From contig CBDDRC010000042.1 in assembly GCA_965232985.1 (NCBI GenBank), forward strand, positions 62,001 through 126,000: a stretch of 64,000 bases of DNA, given 5' to 3'. The translations under genes were made by a program, and so were the position numbers. Origin of the DNA: JADFDG01 sp965232985. Its GTDB lineage: Bacteria > Pseudomonadota > Gammaproteobacteria > Pseudomonadales > JADFDG01. The notes beneath the pieces were generated by a model, which had not been told where the DNA came from, did no database searches, and saw nothing but the letters and a program-made list of their open reading frames with translations. The first letter of the stretch is position 1, and every line of letters begins with the position of its first letter. Below are positions 8,882 through 17,688 of this stretch, in pieces.

Positions 8882-8937
8882 GCGGGTTACGGTTTTTAAC
8901 TATAAAGGGGGTGGGTGAGCCAGTATGATCGACTCCC

Positions 8938-9807
8938 ATGATCTCACGACACATTTCACAACATACTGCGGGCCGCCATGGCCTTTTCCTCTTCCTGGCT
9001 TGTCTTGCTGCTCTTGCGCTGCCGGCACCGGCCGGCGCCGAAGAATTCATGCCTTTCGATATCCCGGATGAAGCCAGCCCGTTTGACAGCCCCGGGTTTG
9101 ATACCTCGCTACCCGAGTTCACCGAGCCGGAACCTGCCGTCCCCGCCACACCACAGGCAACAACGGAAACCGCACCGCCACCCGCCGCGCCAGCCGATAC
9201 CGGCCCCCCGTTGATGGCGCCGAAAATTGACGCTTACGTCGATGTGTCTTTCAACGATTCCGACTTCAGCGCTCTTGGTTATGCTGCCACGCCGAGCGGC
9301 TATCGTTTTGTTGTCGGTTTTGTTTTTCAGGAACTCGGGAACGAGCGCTGGACGATCGCGCCGGAGGCGGGCTACTTCCGGATCGACACTGCCGAACAGG
9401 ACAACGTCACCGTTGATCGGAACAGTCCCAGCCTGCCGCAATATATCGTCACCACGACCCACCGCTTATCAAGCGAAATTGCCTCCCTGGACTTCGGCGG
9501 CCGCTTCGGCTTCAGGATCAACGATCGGACACTCATGTATGCCCGTACGGGCCTGGGTTTTTACCATCGTGCCGATACGCAGGAAACGACGCGTGCCTAC
9601 GAGCCAAAAAATTTGGGGACCGCGCCCAGGGACAGCGACATCCTGCCACCCGACTCGTTCAGCAATGCCGGCGTTGCACCCTACGGCACTCTCGGTATTG
9701 CCATCATGCTGGGCCAGGTGCCGTCCGTTTACGTCGAATACGGTTCGCGCCGCATTGAAGGCGAGCTGCTCAATACCACGTCGCTGGGTTTGCTGCTGAA
9801 TTTCTGA
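8938..9807 (+). CDS. Outer-membrane beta-barrel protein of unknown role
   Basis: The 289-residue protein begins with a signal peptide (hydrophobic core near residues 15-32, likely cut after PAGA). A Pro/Thr/Ala-rich linker follows at about 62-92, then amphipathic strands of a small barrel related to the porin/OmpA-like type: YVDVSFNDSDFSALGY, YRFVVGFVFQEL, SLDFGGRFGFRINDRTLMY. It ends in an aromatic residue (LLLNF), the usual insertion signal. The linker suggests a periplasmic tether. A TATGAT element lies only 9 bases before the ATG, so the transcript may be nearly leaderless or use another promoter. Confidence 0.75.
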   Translation: MISRHISQHTAGRHGLFLFLACLAALALPAPAGAEEFMPFDIPDEASPFDSPGFDTSLPEFTEPEPAVPATPQATTETAPPPAAPADTGPPLMAPKIDAYVDVSFNDSDFSALGYAATPSGYRFVVGFVFQELGNERWTIAPEAGYFRIDTAEQDNVTVDRNSPSLPQYIVTTTHRLSSEIASLDFGGRFGFRINDRTLMYARTGLGFYHRADTQETTRAYEPKNLGTAPRDSDILPPDSFSNAGVAPYGTLGIAIMLGQVPSVYVEYGSRRIEGELLNTTSLGLLLNF

Positions 9808-9847
9808 ACGCGCCAAACCACCCTGGATGCTAACGGTGCCACTGCGG

Positions 9848-10087
9848 TCACTGTTCGGGGTTGGCCGGATCGGGGGGCGGAACCACACCCATCGCCTGAT
9901 CGCGTATCGCATCGCCCTGGTTAGCCATCGACGCCGACATCTGGCTGCTTGCCTGCGCCGCCGCTTTCGCCATTTCGATATCCTTGACCTGCTGTTCAAG
10001 CACCTTGTTGTTGTCGTTGCCATCCTTGAGCATGAACCAGACAACGGCAAACACCAGCGCCAGGGAAATCAGGATACGCAGCATCAT
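9848..10087 (-). CDS. Small membrane-anchored protein of unknown function
   Basis: This 79-residue protein has one N-terminal membrane helix (LRILISLALVFAVVWFML), then a helical Lys/Glu/Gln/Ala-rich stretch likely to form a coiled coil, and a Pro-rich end (VVPPPDPANPEQ). The frame is open back to 10159, but the ATG at 10087 follows GAGGATCAA and removes an implausible N-terminus. It follows purU on the same strand with a 40-base gap and may be its operon partner. No function can be assigned. Confidence 0.65.
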   Translation of the reverse strand: MMLRILISLALVFAVVWFMLKDGNDNNKVLEQQVKDIEMAKAAAQASSQMSASMANQGDAIRDQAMGVVPPPDPANPEQ

Positions 10088-10127
10088 TTGATCCTCGCCG
10101 GTTTGTTTTTGATGTGAGTTGCCCGCG

Positions 10128-11015
10128 TTACTTGACGAAAACGACCGTTTTGCTGCCATCCACGATCACGCGATCCTCCAGGTGCCACTTTACCGCGCGC
10201 GCCAACACCCGGCGCTCGACTTCCTGACCGAGCACCCGCAACTCATCAGCCGAGTGACGGTGTGATACCCGCGCCACATCCTGCTCGATGATCGGCCCCT
10301 GATCGAGCTCGGCAGTAACATAGTGACTGGTGGCGCCGATAAGCTTCACACCCCGCTCATAAGCCTGCCGATAGGGGTTGGCACCGGCAAATGCCGGCAG
10401 GAAAGAGTGGTGAATGTTAATGATGCGGTTGCGGTGACGGGCGATGAAACTGCCGGTTAGCACCTGCATGTAGCGCGCCAGCACAATCAAATCGATCCCG
10501 TCGCCGAGCAATTCGAGCATACACCGCTCGGCATCGGCCTTATTGTCCTTTGCCACCGGCACCCAATGGAACGGGATGCCGAAACCCTCCACATCGGCCC
10601 GCAAGTCCTCGTGGTTGGAAATCACCATCAGGATATCGCCGACCAGATCCCCGCGACGGACCTGCCACAACAGTTCCATCAGCGCATGATCGTATTTCGA
10701 GACCAGCAGCGCCATCTTCTTGCGATCAGCCGCATAGGCAATATGCCAATGCATGTTGTACTGGTCCGCCACGGCTTTCCGGAAGGCATTGTGCAGCACC
10801 TCACGGCTGACATCGAGGTGCGGCGTCTGGAACTCCAACCGCATGAAAAACGTGCCGCCTTCGGCATCGGACGAATGCTGATCGAGATCGGTAATGTTAG
10901 CGCCATGATTGTAAAAAAACGTCGACACCGCGCTGACAATGCCCGGGCGGTCCGGACAGGTGATCAGCAAACGCGCCGTCGTCTCCGGTTTCGGAGTCGA
11001 TTTTTTTTTGTCCAT
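10128..11015 (-). CDS. purU: Formyltetrahydrofolate deformylase
   Basis: The 295-residue enzyme hydrolyses 10-formyltetrahydrofolate to tetrahydrofolate and formate, balancing one-carbon pools and feeding formate to purine synthesis. An N-terminal ACT domain (LLITCPDRPGIVSAVSTFF, about residues 15-95) precedes a formyltransferase-type catalytic domain with NIHHSFLPAF and DQGPIIEQDV, which supply the catalytic His and Asp. The ATG at 11015 lies one base after the stop of the AraC-type regulator, so the two are cotranscribed. Confidence 0.93.
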   Translation of the reverse strand: MDKKKSTPKPETTARLLITCPDRPGIVSAVSTFFYNHGANITDLDQHSSDAEGGTFFMRLEFQTPHLDVSREVLHNAFRKAVADQYNMHWHIAYAADRKKMALLVSKYDHALMELLWQVRRGDLVGDILMVISNHEDLRADVEGFGIPFHWVPVAKDNKADAERCMLELLGDGIDLIVLARYMQVLTGSFIARHRNRIINIHHSFLPAFAGANPYRQAYERGVKLIGATSHYVTAELDQGPIIEQDVARVSHRHSADELRVLGQEVERRVLARAVKWHLEDRVIVDGSKTVVFVK

Positions 11016-11016
11016 G

Positions 11017-12057
11017 TCAGTCGGGATCGTTGAACATTTCTTTGCGGAAGGCAGATGGCGTCTTGCCAGTCCACTTCTTGAAGGCACGGTGAAAAGAGCT
11101 GGCCTCGGAAAAGCCCATCAACATGGCAATTTCGTCGATGGAAAGGTCGGGCTTGGAAAGATAATAGATGGAAGCATCCTTGCGGATCGAATCCTTGATC
11201 TCCTGATAACTGGTGTTGCCCTCCTTCAGTCGGCGCCGCAGCGTCTGCGGCGTCATGTTGAGCTTCTCGCAGATCACCTGGAAATCCGGAAAGTTGTTGC
11301 CGTATTCCTTGGAGATAATCGCGCGAATCTGCGCCGGCAGGCCAACACTATGGAAATTACCATCGATCAATTGCGCCAGTGAATCCTTGAGGAACCGCGA
11401 CAATGACAGCGAGTTCTGCACCAGCGGCATGTCCATATAGGTGCGATCAAGCACAATCTGGCTACGACTCTGGCCGTACAGCACCGGGCACGGGAACAAC
11501 TCCTTGTACTGCTCGGCTTCTGGTGGCGGCGGGAAATCGAGGGTGATGCGCATCGGCACGATCGGCTTGCCGATCAGCCAGCCGAAAAAACGGATGGAGA
11601 TAAAGACCAGTGTCTCGGTGATGAATTCGCGGAATTCAATCGGGCCAACATTGAACAGGATCACCGCCTCGGCCTCGCGCACGTCGACCCGCGCAACGGT
11701 CTCGACACCGAACAACTGGTAGAAGCCGAGCGCGCGGCGAATCGCCTTTTCAAGGGTTGCGCAGTTGATGACCGCGTGGGCCATCATCGAGAACGTACCC
11801 GGACGGGTACGGTAATAACCCTGCCCAAAACCCATGAACTCGTCTTCGGTCCGCTGCATGACCGCCAGCATCAGGTCGATAAACTTGCGGCGCTCAATCG
11901 GCGCGGAAGGATCGGCGAGTATGGCCGGATCCAGTCCGATTTCTGCGAATAAACGCGCAAGATCAATGCCGCTGCGCGCAGCACCCTGCAACACTTTCAA
12001 CGCGACTGCCACCGGCAGACTACCGCCGGTCACTATGCTTTTCTGTACCAAAGACAA
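11017..12057 (-). CDS. AraC family transcriptional regulator
   Basis: The 346-residue protein has an N-terminal arabinose-binding-like regulatory domain (about 20-210) of the kind found in OruR/ArgR-type regulators, and a C-terminal AraC double helix-turn-helix (about 240-342, ending in MGFSEASSFHRAFKKWTGKTPSAFRK). The start appears to be TTG, with GGAGA 6 bases upstream. It is divergent from the acyl-CoA dehydrogenase operon across 351 bases and is the obvious candidate to control it in response to an acyl or steroid-like inducer; that assignment is inference from position. Confidence 0.87.
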   Translation of the reverse strand: MSLVQKSIVTGGSLPVAVALKVLQGAARSGIDLARLFAEIGLDPAILADPSAPIERRKFIDLMLAVMQRTEDEFMGFGQGYYRTRPGTFSMMAHAVINCATLEKAIRRALGFYQLFGVETVARVDVREAEAVILFNVGPIEFREFITETLVFISIRFFGWLIGKPIVPMRITLDFPPPPEAEQYKELFPCPVLYGQSRSQIVLDRTYMDMPLVQNSLSLSRFLKDSLAQLIDGNFHSVGLPAQIRAIISKEYGNNFPDFQVICEKLNMTPQTLRRRLKEGNTSYQEIKDSIRKDASIYYLSKPDLSIDEIAMLMGFSEASSFHRAFKKWTGKTPSAFRKEMFNDPD

Positions 12058-12408
12058 ATGCCGATCTCCATGGGCAGACTGCGCCGCGCAGTGATTTCCA
12101 ATTACGCAGCCAACTGTTTGAAAGCACCGAAAAATATGCCGGCGCCATGATAATTAATGTCAACCAAATTGGCACATTGCGTCATTGATGGGGGTAGACC
12201 CCTTGGCCACCATCATGGCCCTGCCTGAACCCACTGGCTTTGCGGGTGGCGTGTTGTCCGTGTCGTCTGAAGCCGGCCCGCTGACCTTGGCCATCTGCTC
12301 AGCGCAGGCATGCCGGCTCAAGGATACAACCCGTTGATTATACAGAGTTGGAAGTCGCCGGCCATGGGCGTGACCGCCATTTAAAGACACCTGAGGGAGC
12401 CGAACACC
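12058..12408. promoter_or_regulatory. Divergent control region between AraC regulator and acyl-CoA dehydrogenase
   Basis: No gene is visible in these 351 bases. A TTGACA box for minus-strand transcription lies at 12158-12163 and overlaps the small palindrome CCAAATTGG (12164-12172). On the plus strand a -10-like TTATAC lies at 12338-12343. The inverted repeats GGGGTAGACCCC and GGCCA-N6-TGGCC lie near 12190-12215. The region is a plausible site for an AraC-type operator, but no operator can be fixed from one copy. Confidence 0.45.
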
Positions 12409-13542
12409 ATGCAAAACCGGGCTATTTTCGAACAGGATCACAACATCTTCCGCGAGAACTTCCGCAAGTTCCTTGATGTTGAAGTGAAGCCGAACCAGGA
12501 GCAGTGGATCAAGGATCGCTCCGTCTCCCGCGAAGTGTGGAAAAAGGCTGGCGAGCAGGGCTATCTCTGCCCGTTCGTCGACGAAAAATGGGGCGGCTCC
12601 GGCCTCAAGGATTTCCGCTATCCACAGATCATGGTTGAAGAACTGGCACGCATCGGCGAGTCGGGCTTCGCCATCAGTCTGCACAACGACATCATCGCTC
12701 CCTACATAGACAGCTTCGCCAACGACGAACAGAAGGCACGCTGGCTGACGAAAGCCTGCTCCGGCGAAGCTATTCTTGCCATTGCCATGACCGAGCCGGG
12801 CACCGGCTCCGACCTCAAGGGCGTCAAGACGAGAATCGAAGACAAGGGCGATCACTATCTGCTCAACGGCTCCAAAATCTTTATTTCCAACGGCATTCTG
12901 GCCGACATCGTCATCGTCGTTGCCCAGCACGGCGACAAAGGCATTTCCCTGGTGGTAGTCGAGCGCGGTATGCCCGGCTTCAAGCGCGGCCGCAAACTCG
13001 ACAAGATGGGTATGCCCTCGCAGGATACTGCCGAGCTTTTCTTTGAAGATGTAAAAGTTCCCAAAGCCAACCTGCTCGGCCAGCCGGGCATGGGCTTTAT
13101 GTACCTGATGCAGAAGCTGGCGCAGGAGCGCATCGTCTGCGCCATTGGCGCAATCGCCGGCGCCGAATATGCACTGGAACACACACTGAACTACGTCAAG
13201 GAACGCAAGGCGTTCGGCAAGCCAATCGGCAGCTTCCAGGCCAACCGCTTCAAAATGGCCGAAATGAAAACCGAAATCACCATCGGCAGGGTCTTTATAG
13301 ACAATCTGGTGATGAAGTGCGTGAACAACACCATCACGCCGGAAGAGGCGTTCATGGCCAAGTACTGGTCTACCGATCTACTCAACAAGGTTGTCTACGA
13401 TTGCGTGCAATTGCACGGCGGCTACGGCTACATGATGGAATACCCGATTGCCCGCGCCTATGTCGACGCGCGCATTACGACGATTTTCGCCGGCACCAAC
13501 GAAATCATGAAAGAGATGATCGGTCGCGGCATGGGTCTGTGA
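12409..13542 (+). CDS. Acyl-CoA dehydrogenase of the long-chain (LCAD) type
   Basis: The 377-residue flavoenzyme makes the first alpha,beta double bond of an acyl-CoA. It shows the usual AMTEPGTGSDL and FISNG flavin-binding segments and VYDCVQLHGGYGYMMEYP. The C-terminal IFAGTNEI has Ala where medium-chain enzymes have the catalytic Glu. As in mammalian LCAD, a glutamate in helix G (ALEHTLNYVKERKAFG, Glu257) sits in the alternative base position. LCAD-type enzymes accept long and 2-methyl-branched chains. It starts a three-gene operon with an SDR and an SCPx-like thiolase. Confidence 0.92.
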   Translation: MQNRAIFEQDHNIFRENFRKFLDVEVKPNQEQWIKDRSVSREVWKKAGEQGYLCPFVDEKWGGSGLKDFRYPQIMVEELARIGESGFAISLHNDIIAPYIDSFANDEQKARWLTKACSGEAILAIAMTEPGTGSDLKGVKTRIEDKGDHYLLNGSKIFISNGILADIVIVVAQHGDKGISLVVVERGMPGFKRGRKLDKMGMPSQDTAELFFEDVKVPKANLLGQPGMGFMYLMQKLAQERIVCAIGAIAGAEYALEHTLNYVKERKAFGKPIGSFQANRFKMAEMKTEITIGRVFIDNLVMKCVNNTITPEEAFMAKYWSTDLLNKVVYDCVQLHGGYGYMMEYPIARAYVDARITTIFAGTNEIMKEMIGRGMGL

Positions 13543-13581
13543 CCGGTTGATTAACCACTGCAAGCCAAGGAGAAAACAGCA

Positions 13582-14484
13582 ATGTCAGAGATTCGCTTCG
13601 ACGACCGTGTCGTCATCGTTACCGGCGCAGGCAACGGCCTCGGCAAGAGCCACGCCCTGCAATTTGCCAAGCGGGGTGCCAAGGTTGTTGTCAACGACCT
13701 CGGCGGCTCCACTCACGGCGAAGGCGCTTCAAAATCTGCGGCCGATGTCGTGGTCGATGAAATTCGCGCCATGGGTGGCGAAGCTGCCGCCAACTACGAT
13801 TCAGTCACCGATGGCGAGAAGATCGTCCAGTGTGCACTCGACAACTTCGGCAAGATTGATGTCGTCATCAACAACGCCGGCATTCTGCGCGACGTGTCGT
13901 TCCACAAAATGACGGATGCCGACTGGGACATCATCTACAACGTCCACGTCAAGGGCGCTTACAAGGTGACTCACGCTGCCTGGCCGCACATGCGCGACAA
14001 AGCCTATGGCCGCGTGGTATTCACGGCCTCAGCCGCCGGTATCTACGGCAACTTCGGCCAGGCCAACTACTCCATGGCCAAACTGGCCGTACACGGTCTG
14101 TGCCAGACGCTGGCGATCGAGGGCAAGAAATACAACATCCTGTGCAACTCGATTGCGCCGATTGCCGGTTCACGCATGACGGCCACCGTTATGCCGGCGC
14201 AAATTCTGGATCAGCTGAAACCCGAATTTGTATCGCCGCTGGTACTGAAACTCGCTGCCGAAAACAACGCCGAAACCGGCGGTCTGTTTGAGGTGGGTGC
14301 GGGCTGGGTCGGTAAACTGCGCTGGAACCGCACCGTGGGCCAGGGCTTCCCGATCAACAAGGAAATCACCCCGGAACAGATCAACAGCCAGTGGGCTGCC
14401 GTCACCGACTTCTCGAAATCGACCTTCCCGACCAATGTTCAGGAAGCGCTCGCTCAACCCATGCAGAACCTGCAGAACAAGTAA
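13582..14484 (+). CDS. SDR dehydrogenase resembling the MFE-2/HSD17B4 dehydrogenase domain
   Basis: This 300-residue enzyme closely matches the 3-hydroxyacyl-CoA dehydrogenase domain of peroxisomal multifunctional enzyme type 2. It has the NAD site TGAGNGLG (14-21), NNAGILRD, Ser150, and the active Tyr163/Lys167 in GIYGNFGQANYSMAK, then LFEVGAGWVGKLRW. The eukaryotic protein also carries a hydratase and an SCP2 domain; both are absent here, so the hydratase must be encoded elsewhere. An AAGGAG site precedes the ATG. It acts between the acyl-CoA dehydrogenase and the thiolase of the same operon. Confidence 0.92.
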   Translation: MSEIRFDDRVVIVTGAGNGLGKSHALQFAKRGAKVVVNDLGGSTHGEGASKSAADVVVDEIRAMGGEAAANYDSVTDGEKIVQCALDNFGKIDVVINNAGILRDVSFHKMTDADWDIIYNVHVKGAYKVTHAAWPHMRDKAYGRVVFTASAAGIYGNFGQANYSMAKLAVHGLCQTLAIEGKKYNILCNSIAPIAGSRMTATVMPAQILDQLKPEFVSPLVLKLAAENNAETGGLFEVGAGWVGKLRWNRTVGQGFPINKEITPEQINSQWAAVTDFSKSTFPTNVQEALAQPMQNLQNK

Positions 14485-14562
14485 TTGCTGTCCTGAGGCT
14501 CCGGCTTTGGCCGGAGCTCACGTTCACCTGCGAGTGGTCCCATAACTTACGAGGAAACGACA

Positions 14563-15753
14563 ATGAGCAAGAAAGTCTATGTGATCGGCGTCGGCATGAC
14601 GAAGTTCACCAAGCCGGGCGATCCAGCGGCACCCGAATATCACATCGCCGGCAAAGAAGCCGTCCTGGAAGCACTGGGTGACGCCGGCATCAGCTACAAC
14701 AAGGTCCAGCAAGCCTGGACCGGCTACGTGTACGGCGACAGCTGCTGCGGCATGCGCGCCATTTACGAAGTCGGCCAGACCGGCATTCCTATCTTCAACG
14801 TCAACTCCAACTGCTCGACCGGCTCCTCCGCGCTGTTTGGCGCCCGTCAGGCCGTTGAAGCCGGCGCAGTCGAGTGCGCGCTCGCACTCGGCTTCGAGAA
14901 GATGGAAAAAGGCATGTTGATGAGCAAGTGGAACGATCGGATGAACCCGATGGAACTGCACGCCATGACCATGATGCGCCTGCAGGAGTTCACGCCTTCG
15001 CCGCCCGCCGCGCAAATGTTTGGTGGTGCCGGCCTTGAGTATCAGAAGAAATATGGCGCCAAAAACGAGACGTTCGCCAAAATCCAGGTGAAGGCCCGCA
15101 AACACGCCGCCAACAATCCCAAGGCGCTGTTCACCGAGCAGGTCACTGTTGAGGAAGTGCTCGCTTCCCCACACCAGTACGGCCCGCTGACCCGCCTGCA
15201 GTGCTGTCCGCCAACCTGCGGCGCCGGTGCCGCCATCCTGGCCAGCGAAGACTTCTGCCGCAAGAACGGCATCGACGTGAGCAAGGCCGTGTACATCGCT
15301 GCCCAGCACATGGAAACCGACGGTCCAGACAGCTTCAAGGACAGCATGATAGACATGATCGGCTACGGCATGGCCAAGCGTGCCTCAAAAGCGGTTTACG
15401 AGAAGGCCGGCATCGGCCCGAAGGATGTGAACGTCGTCGAGCTGCACGATTGCTTCACCGCCAATGAACTGCTCGTCTATGAAGCGCTCGGCCTGACCGG
15501 CGAGGGCACCGCCGAGAAATTCATCAACGACGGCGACAACACCTACGGCGGCCGCGTCGTGGTCAATCCGTCGGGCGGCCTGCTTTCCAAGGGACACCCG
15601 CTGGGTGCCACCGGCCTCGCGCAGTGCTACGAGCTGGTACATCAGATTCGCGGCTCCGCCGACAAGCGGCAGGTTGCTGGCGCGAAAGTCGCGCTGCAAC
15701 ACAACATCGGTATCGGCGGTGCCTGCGTCGTCACCATGTATCGCAAGGGTTGA
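14563..15753 (+). CDS. SCPx-like thiolase / lipid-transfer protein
   Basis: The 396-residue enzyme belongs to the thiolase branch of sterol carrier protein X, which cleaves 3-ketoacyl-CoAs including 2-methyl-branched and steroid side-chain substrates. The nucleophile is Cys84 in NVNSNCSTGSSAL. The SCPx-type ELHDCF and GGLLSKGHPLGATG motifs supply the other active-site residues. The SCP2 lipid-binding domain is missing, as in most bacterial homologues. It is the last gene of the operon and is followed by two hairpins. A GAGGA site precedes the ATG. Confidence 0.92.
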   Translation: MSKKVYVIGVGMTKFTKPGDPAAPEYHIAGKEAVLEALGDAGISYNKVQQAWTGYVYGDSCCGMRAIYEVGQTGIPIFNVNSNCSTGSSALFGARQAVEAGAVECALALGFEKMEKGMLMSKWNDRMNPMELHAMTMMRLQEFTPSPPAAQMFGGAGLEYQKKYGAKNETFAKIQVKARKHAANNPKALFTEQVTVEEVLASPHQYGPLTRLQCCPPTCGAGAAILASEDFCRKNGIDVSKAVYIAAQHMETDGPDSFKDSMIDMIGYGMAKRASKAVYEKAGIGPKDVNVVELHDCFTANELLVYEALGLTGEGTAEKFINDGDNTYGGRVVVNPSGGLLSKGHPLGATGLAQCYELVHQIRGSADKRQVAGAKVALQHNIGIGGACVVTMYRKG

Positions 15754-15777
15754 ATCGGTACGGGCAGGCTTGAGCAG

Positions 15778-15798
15778 GCTTGCAGGAGGCCTGCAAGC
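15778..15798 (+). repeat. Perfect inverted repeat after the thiolase gene
   Basis: GCTTGCAGG and CCTGCAAGC are perfect 9-base arms around an AGG centre, 25 bases after the thiolase stop. With the terminator just downstream it forms a double hairpin that may protect the 3' end of the beta-oxidation transcript. Confidence 0.6.
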
Positions 15799-15815
15799 GC
15801 TACATAGCCCCGCCA

Positions 15816-15845
15816 CAAAAAGGTCGCCTCCGGGCGGCCTTTTTG
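15816..15845 (+). terminator. Rho-independent terminator of the beta-oxidation operon
   Basis: CAAAAAGGTCGCC and GGCGGCCTTTTTG pair over 13 bases with one G-U and a TCCG loop. The run of T on the right and of A on the left would let it act in both directions. Confidence 0.85.
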
Positions 15846-16013
15846 TTTGTGCCGCCTGCAGCAGGGCTATGATCGTTCTATGCCTCGCTCGCAGTCTCCT
15901 GCTGCCGGCCCTGCCGCTCCCCGCATCCCGGGCTGTTCTGCGGTCTCTTGCGCGGCACGATCGAACGCCTGCAAAACTCGCGCGTCATGCACCAGCAAAG
16001 ACGGGAATTCGCC

Positions 16014-16445
16014 ATGACCTTCTCGCTGCACGAGCGGCTCGCCGCCGACACCATACTTATCGACAGCCTGCCGCTATGCGAATTACTGCTGATGAACGAT
16101 GCGCGCTTCCCCTGGTGCATCCTGGTACCGCGCCGCACCGGTATGCGCGACATCATTGATCTCGCGCCTGTCGATGCTGAACAGTTGTTCCGCGAGTCGC
16201 TGGCGTTGCAGCGCGCGCTACGCGCTGCGTTTGCGCCCGACAAGCTCAATGTCGCGGCGATCGGTAACCTCGTGCCGCAATTGCACGTCCACCACATTGC
16301 CCGCTACACCGGCGACAGTGAATGGCCGGCACCGGCCTGGGGGCGCGGCACCCCCTTGGCTTACGATCCCCTCGTGCGCACACAAAGAATCGTTGCCCTG
16401 CGTGACCGCCTCGCCGACAGCCTGCAGGGCAACGACCGACGCTGA
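16014..16445 (+). CDS. HIT domain nucleotide-binding protein
   Basis: The 143-residue protein is a histidine-triad protein of the short proteobacterial type: LLLMNDARFPWCILVPRR near the N-terminus and NLVPQLHVHHIARYTGD as the triad motif. HVHHI departs from the classic H-x-H-x-H spacing, but from memory this variant is usual in this subfamily. Such proteins bind or hydrolyse nucleotide phosphoanhydrides; the substrate here is unknown. The frame is open from 15948, but the ATG at 16014 has an ACGGGAATT site and matches the family N-terminus. Confidence 0.85.
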   Translation: MTFSLHERLAADTILIDSLPLCELLLMNDARFPWCILVPRRTGMRDIIDLAPVDAEQLFRESLALQRALRAAFAPDKLNVAAIGNLVPQLHVHHIARYTGDSEWPAPAWGRGTPLAYDPLVRTQRIVALRDRLADSLQGNDRR

Positions 16446-16448
16446 GCG

Positions 16449-16763
16449 TCACTGCAAGCGAATGTCCTGCCGGTTCTTCTCGATTGTTTTCGCGCCGAAG
16501 CCTTTCACATCGCGCAACTGTTCGACCGACTTGAACGGGCCGTGCTTTTCGCGGAACGCGACAACATCCTGCGCCTTCTTGATGCCAATGCCCTTGAGCG
16601 CAACGGCGATTTCCTCGGCGCCGGCCTTGTTGATATTGACCGGCGCGGCAAAAGCCCCGGCAGCAATGCCAACGAGAAGTGCGCAGGCAACCATCAGCGT
16701 TGCGACGATCCGCTGCGGGCCGAACCGCTTCATGGCGACTTTCTTCATGATGAGATGTTTCAT
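16449..16763 (-). CDS. comEA: ComEA-like helix-hairpin-helix protein
   Basis: This 104-residue protein has a signal peptide or anchor (ATLMVACALLVGIAAGAFA) followed by one ComEA domain of about 60 residues: PVNINKAGAEEIAVALKGIG, IKKAQDVVAFREKHGPF, VEQLRDVKGFGAKTIEKNR. ComEA-type proteins bind incoming DNA in the periplasm during transformation, though single-domain versions are widespread in bacteria not known to be competent. The frame continues far upstream, but the ATG at 16763 follows GGGAGATCACC. No other competence gene is adjacent. Confidence 0.85.
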   Translation of the reverse strand: MKHLIMKKVAMKRFGPQRIVATLMVACALLVGIAAGAFAAPVNINKAGAEEIAVALKGIGIKKAQDVVAFREKHGPFKSVEQLRDVKGFGAKTIEKNRQDIRLQ

Positions 16764-16917
16764 GGTGATCTCCCTGTTTTTTCCGTGGATTTTCCCTGTG
16801 TGTTGCTGCGGCGCGCACCGGTAAGGATGCACAACAGCAACGCGGGAGGAGATTGCCAATGGCAACACCAACAATGCAGTGGCAGATCCAGCGCACACGC
16901 GTGGGAGGTTGTCGCAA

Positions 16918-17688
16918 TCAATCGGCGGTAAATGCCTGCTCGACCGGGCCGAGCCTGGCCATCTGGCTCTGGATCCATACCGCACGCGCCTGCACATAGC
17001 CTGAAGGCTGGGCCGGGTTGCGCTTGCGCGGTGCCGGCAGCACCGCTGCCAGCAAGGCGGCCTCTCGGGATGAGAGTTTCGCTGCTGGCTTGTGGAAGTA
17101 AATTTGTGCGGCCGCCTCGGCGCCATAAATACCGCGGCCAAACTCGGCGCTGTTCAGGTAGACCTCGAGGATGCGCTCCTTGCTCCAGAGGGTTTCCATC
17201 AGCAGCGTCAGGTAAACCTCAAGGCCCTTGCGCAAATAACTGCGGCCGGGCCACAGAAAAAGGTTTTTGGTTGTCTGCTGCGAAATAGTACTGCCACCAC
17301 GAACACGCTTGCTGCGTTTGTTGTGCTGGAGCGCTTTTTCCATTGCCGCAATGTCGAGCCCATAGTGCTCGATGAATTTCTGGTCTTCACTGGCGATAAC
17401 TGCGCGTTGCAGGCGCGGCGATATTTCTGCCAGCGGCACCCAGTCACGATGCAGGCTGTAGGGCTTGTCGTCACGCAGGCCATCAAGACTGCCCAACAGC
17501 ATGAAACTGGTCGCCGGCACCGGCACGAAACGGAAGATCGCAAAAAACAGCAAGGGCAGCACCAGCAACACGACGATGCCAAAAATGGCGAGTCGCTTCA
17601 ACCAGCGCCAGAGGAAGACGCGCGGGCGGCGGCGACCGGAACGCGTCGCGTGGCGCTGCCAATTCGGTGCGCGCCTACCGGAAGCCAT
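16918..17688 (-). CDS. mtgA: Monofunctional peptidoglycan glycosyltransferase
   Basis: The 256-residue protein is a GT51 enzyme that polymerises lipid II into glycan strands at the inner membrane. A basic N-terminus and a membrane helix (about 29-53) precede the catalytic domain with AVIASEDQKFIEHYG (the catalytic Glu), RGGSTISQQTTKNLFLW, KERILEVYLNSAEFGRGIYG and REAALLAAVLPAP, the four GT51 motifs. There is no transpeptidase domain. The start at 17688 overlaps the end of the yciO gene by 14 bases; an upstream in-frame ATG at 17730 is less likely. Confidence 0.93.
   Translation of the reverse strand: MASGRRAPNWQRHATRSGRRRPRVFLWRWLKRLAIFGIVVLLVLPLLFFAIFRFVPVPATSFMLLGSLDGLRDDKPYSLHRDWVPLAEISPRLQRAVIASEDQKFIEHYGLDIAAMEKALQHNKRSKRVRGGSTISQQTTKNLFLWPGRSYLRKGLEVYLTLLMETLWSKERILEVYLNSAEFGRGIYGAEAAAQIYFHKPAAKLSSREAALLAAVLPAPRKRNPAQPSGYVQARAVWIQSQMARLGPVEQAFTAD

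Noticed and set aside
12058..12408. Search for a tRNA or small RNA in the largest intergenic gap
   Set aside because: No cloverleaf, no TTCRA-type T-loop and no terminator hairpin with a T tract are seen.
12160..13182. Long minus-strand open frame opposite the acyl-CoA dehydrogenase
   Set aside because: It mirrors a fully conserved acyl-CoA dehydrogenase in the complementary frame, and its translation has no recognisable motif. High GC makes such frames common.
14524..15309. 261-codon minus-strand frame opposite the thiolase
   Set aside because: It is a shadow of a well-conserved SCPx-like thiolase without motifs of its own.
16764..17141. Upstream extension of the ComEA-like frame
   Set aside because: The extra 126 codons are Arg/Pro/Cys-rich, overlap the mtgA gene end, and lie before a clear ribosome site and signal peptide.
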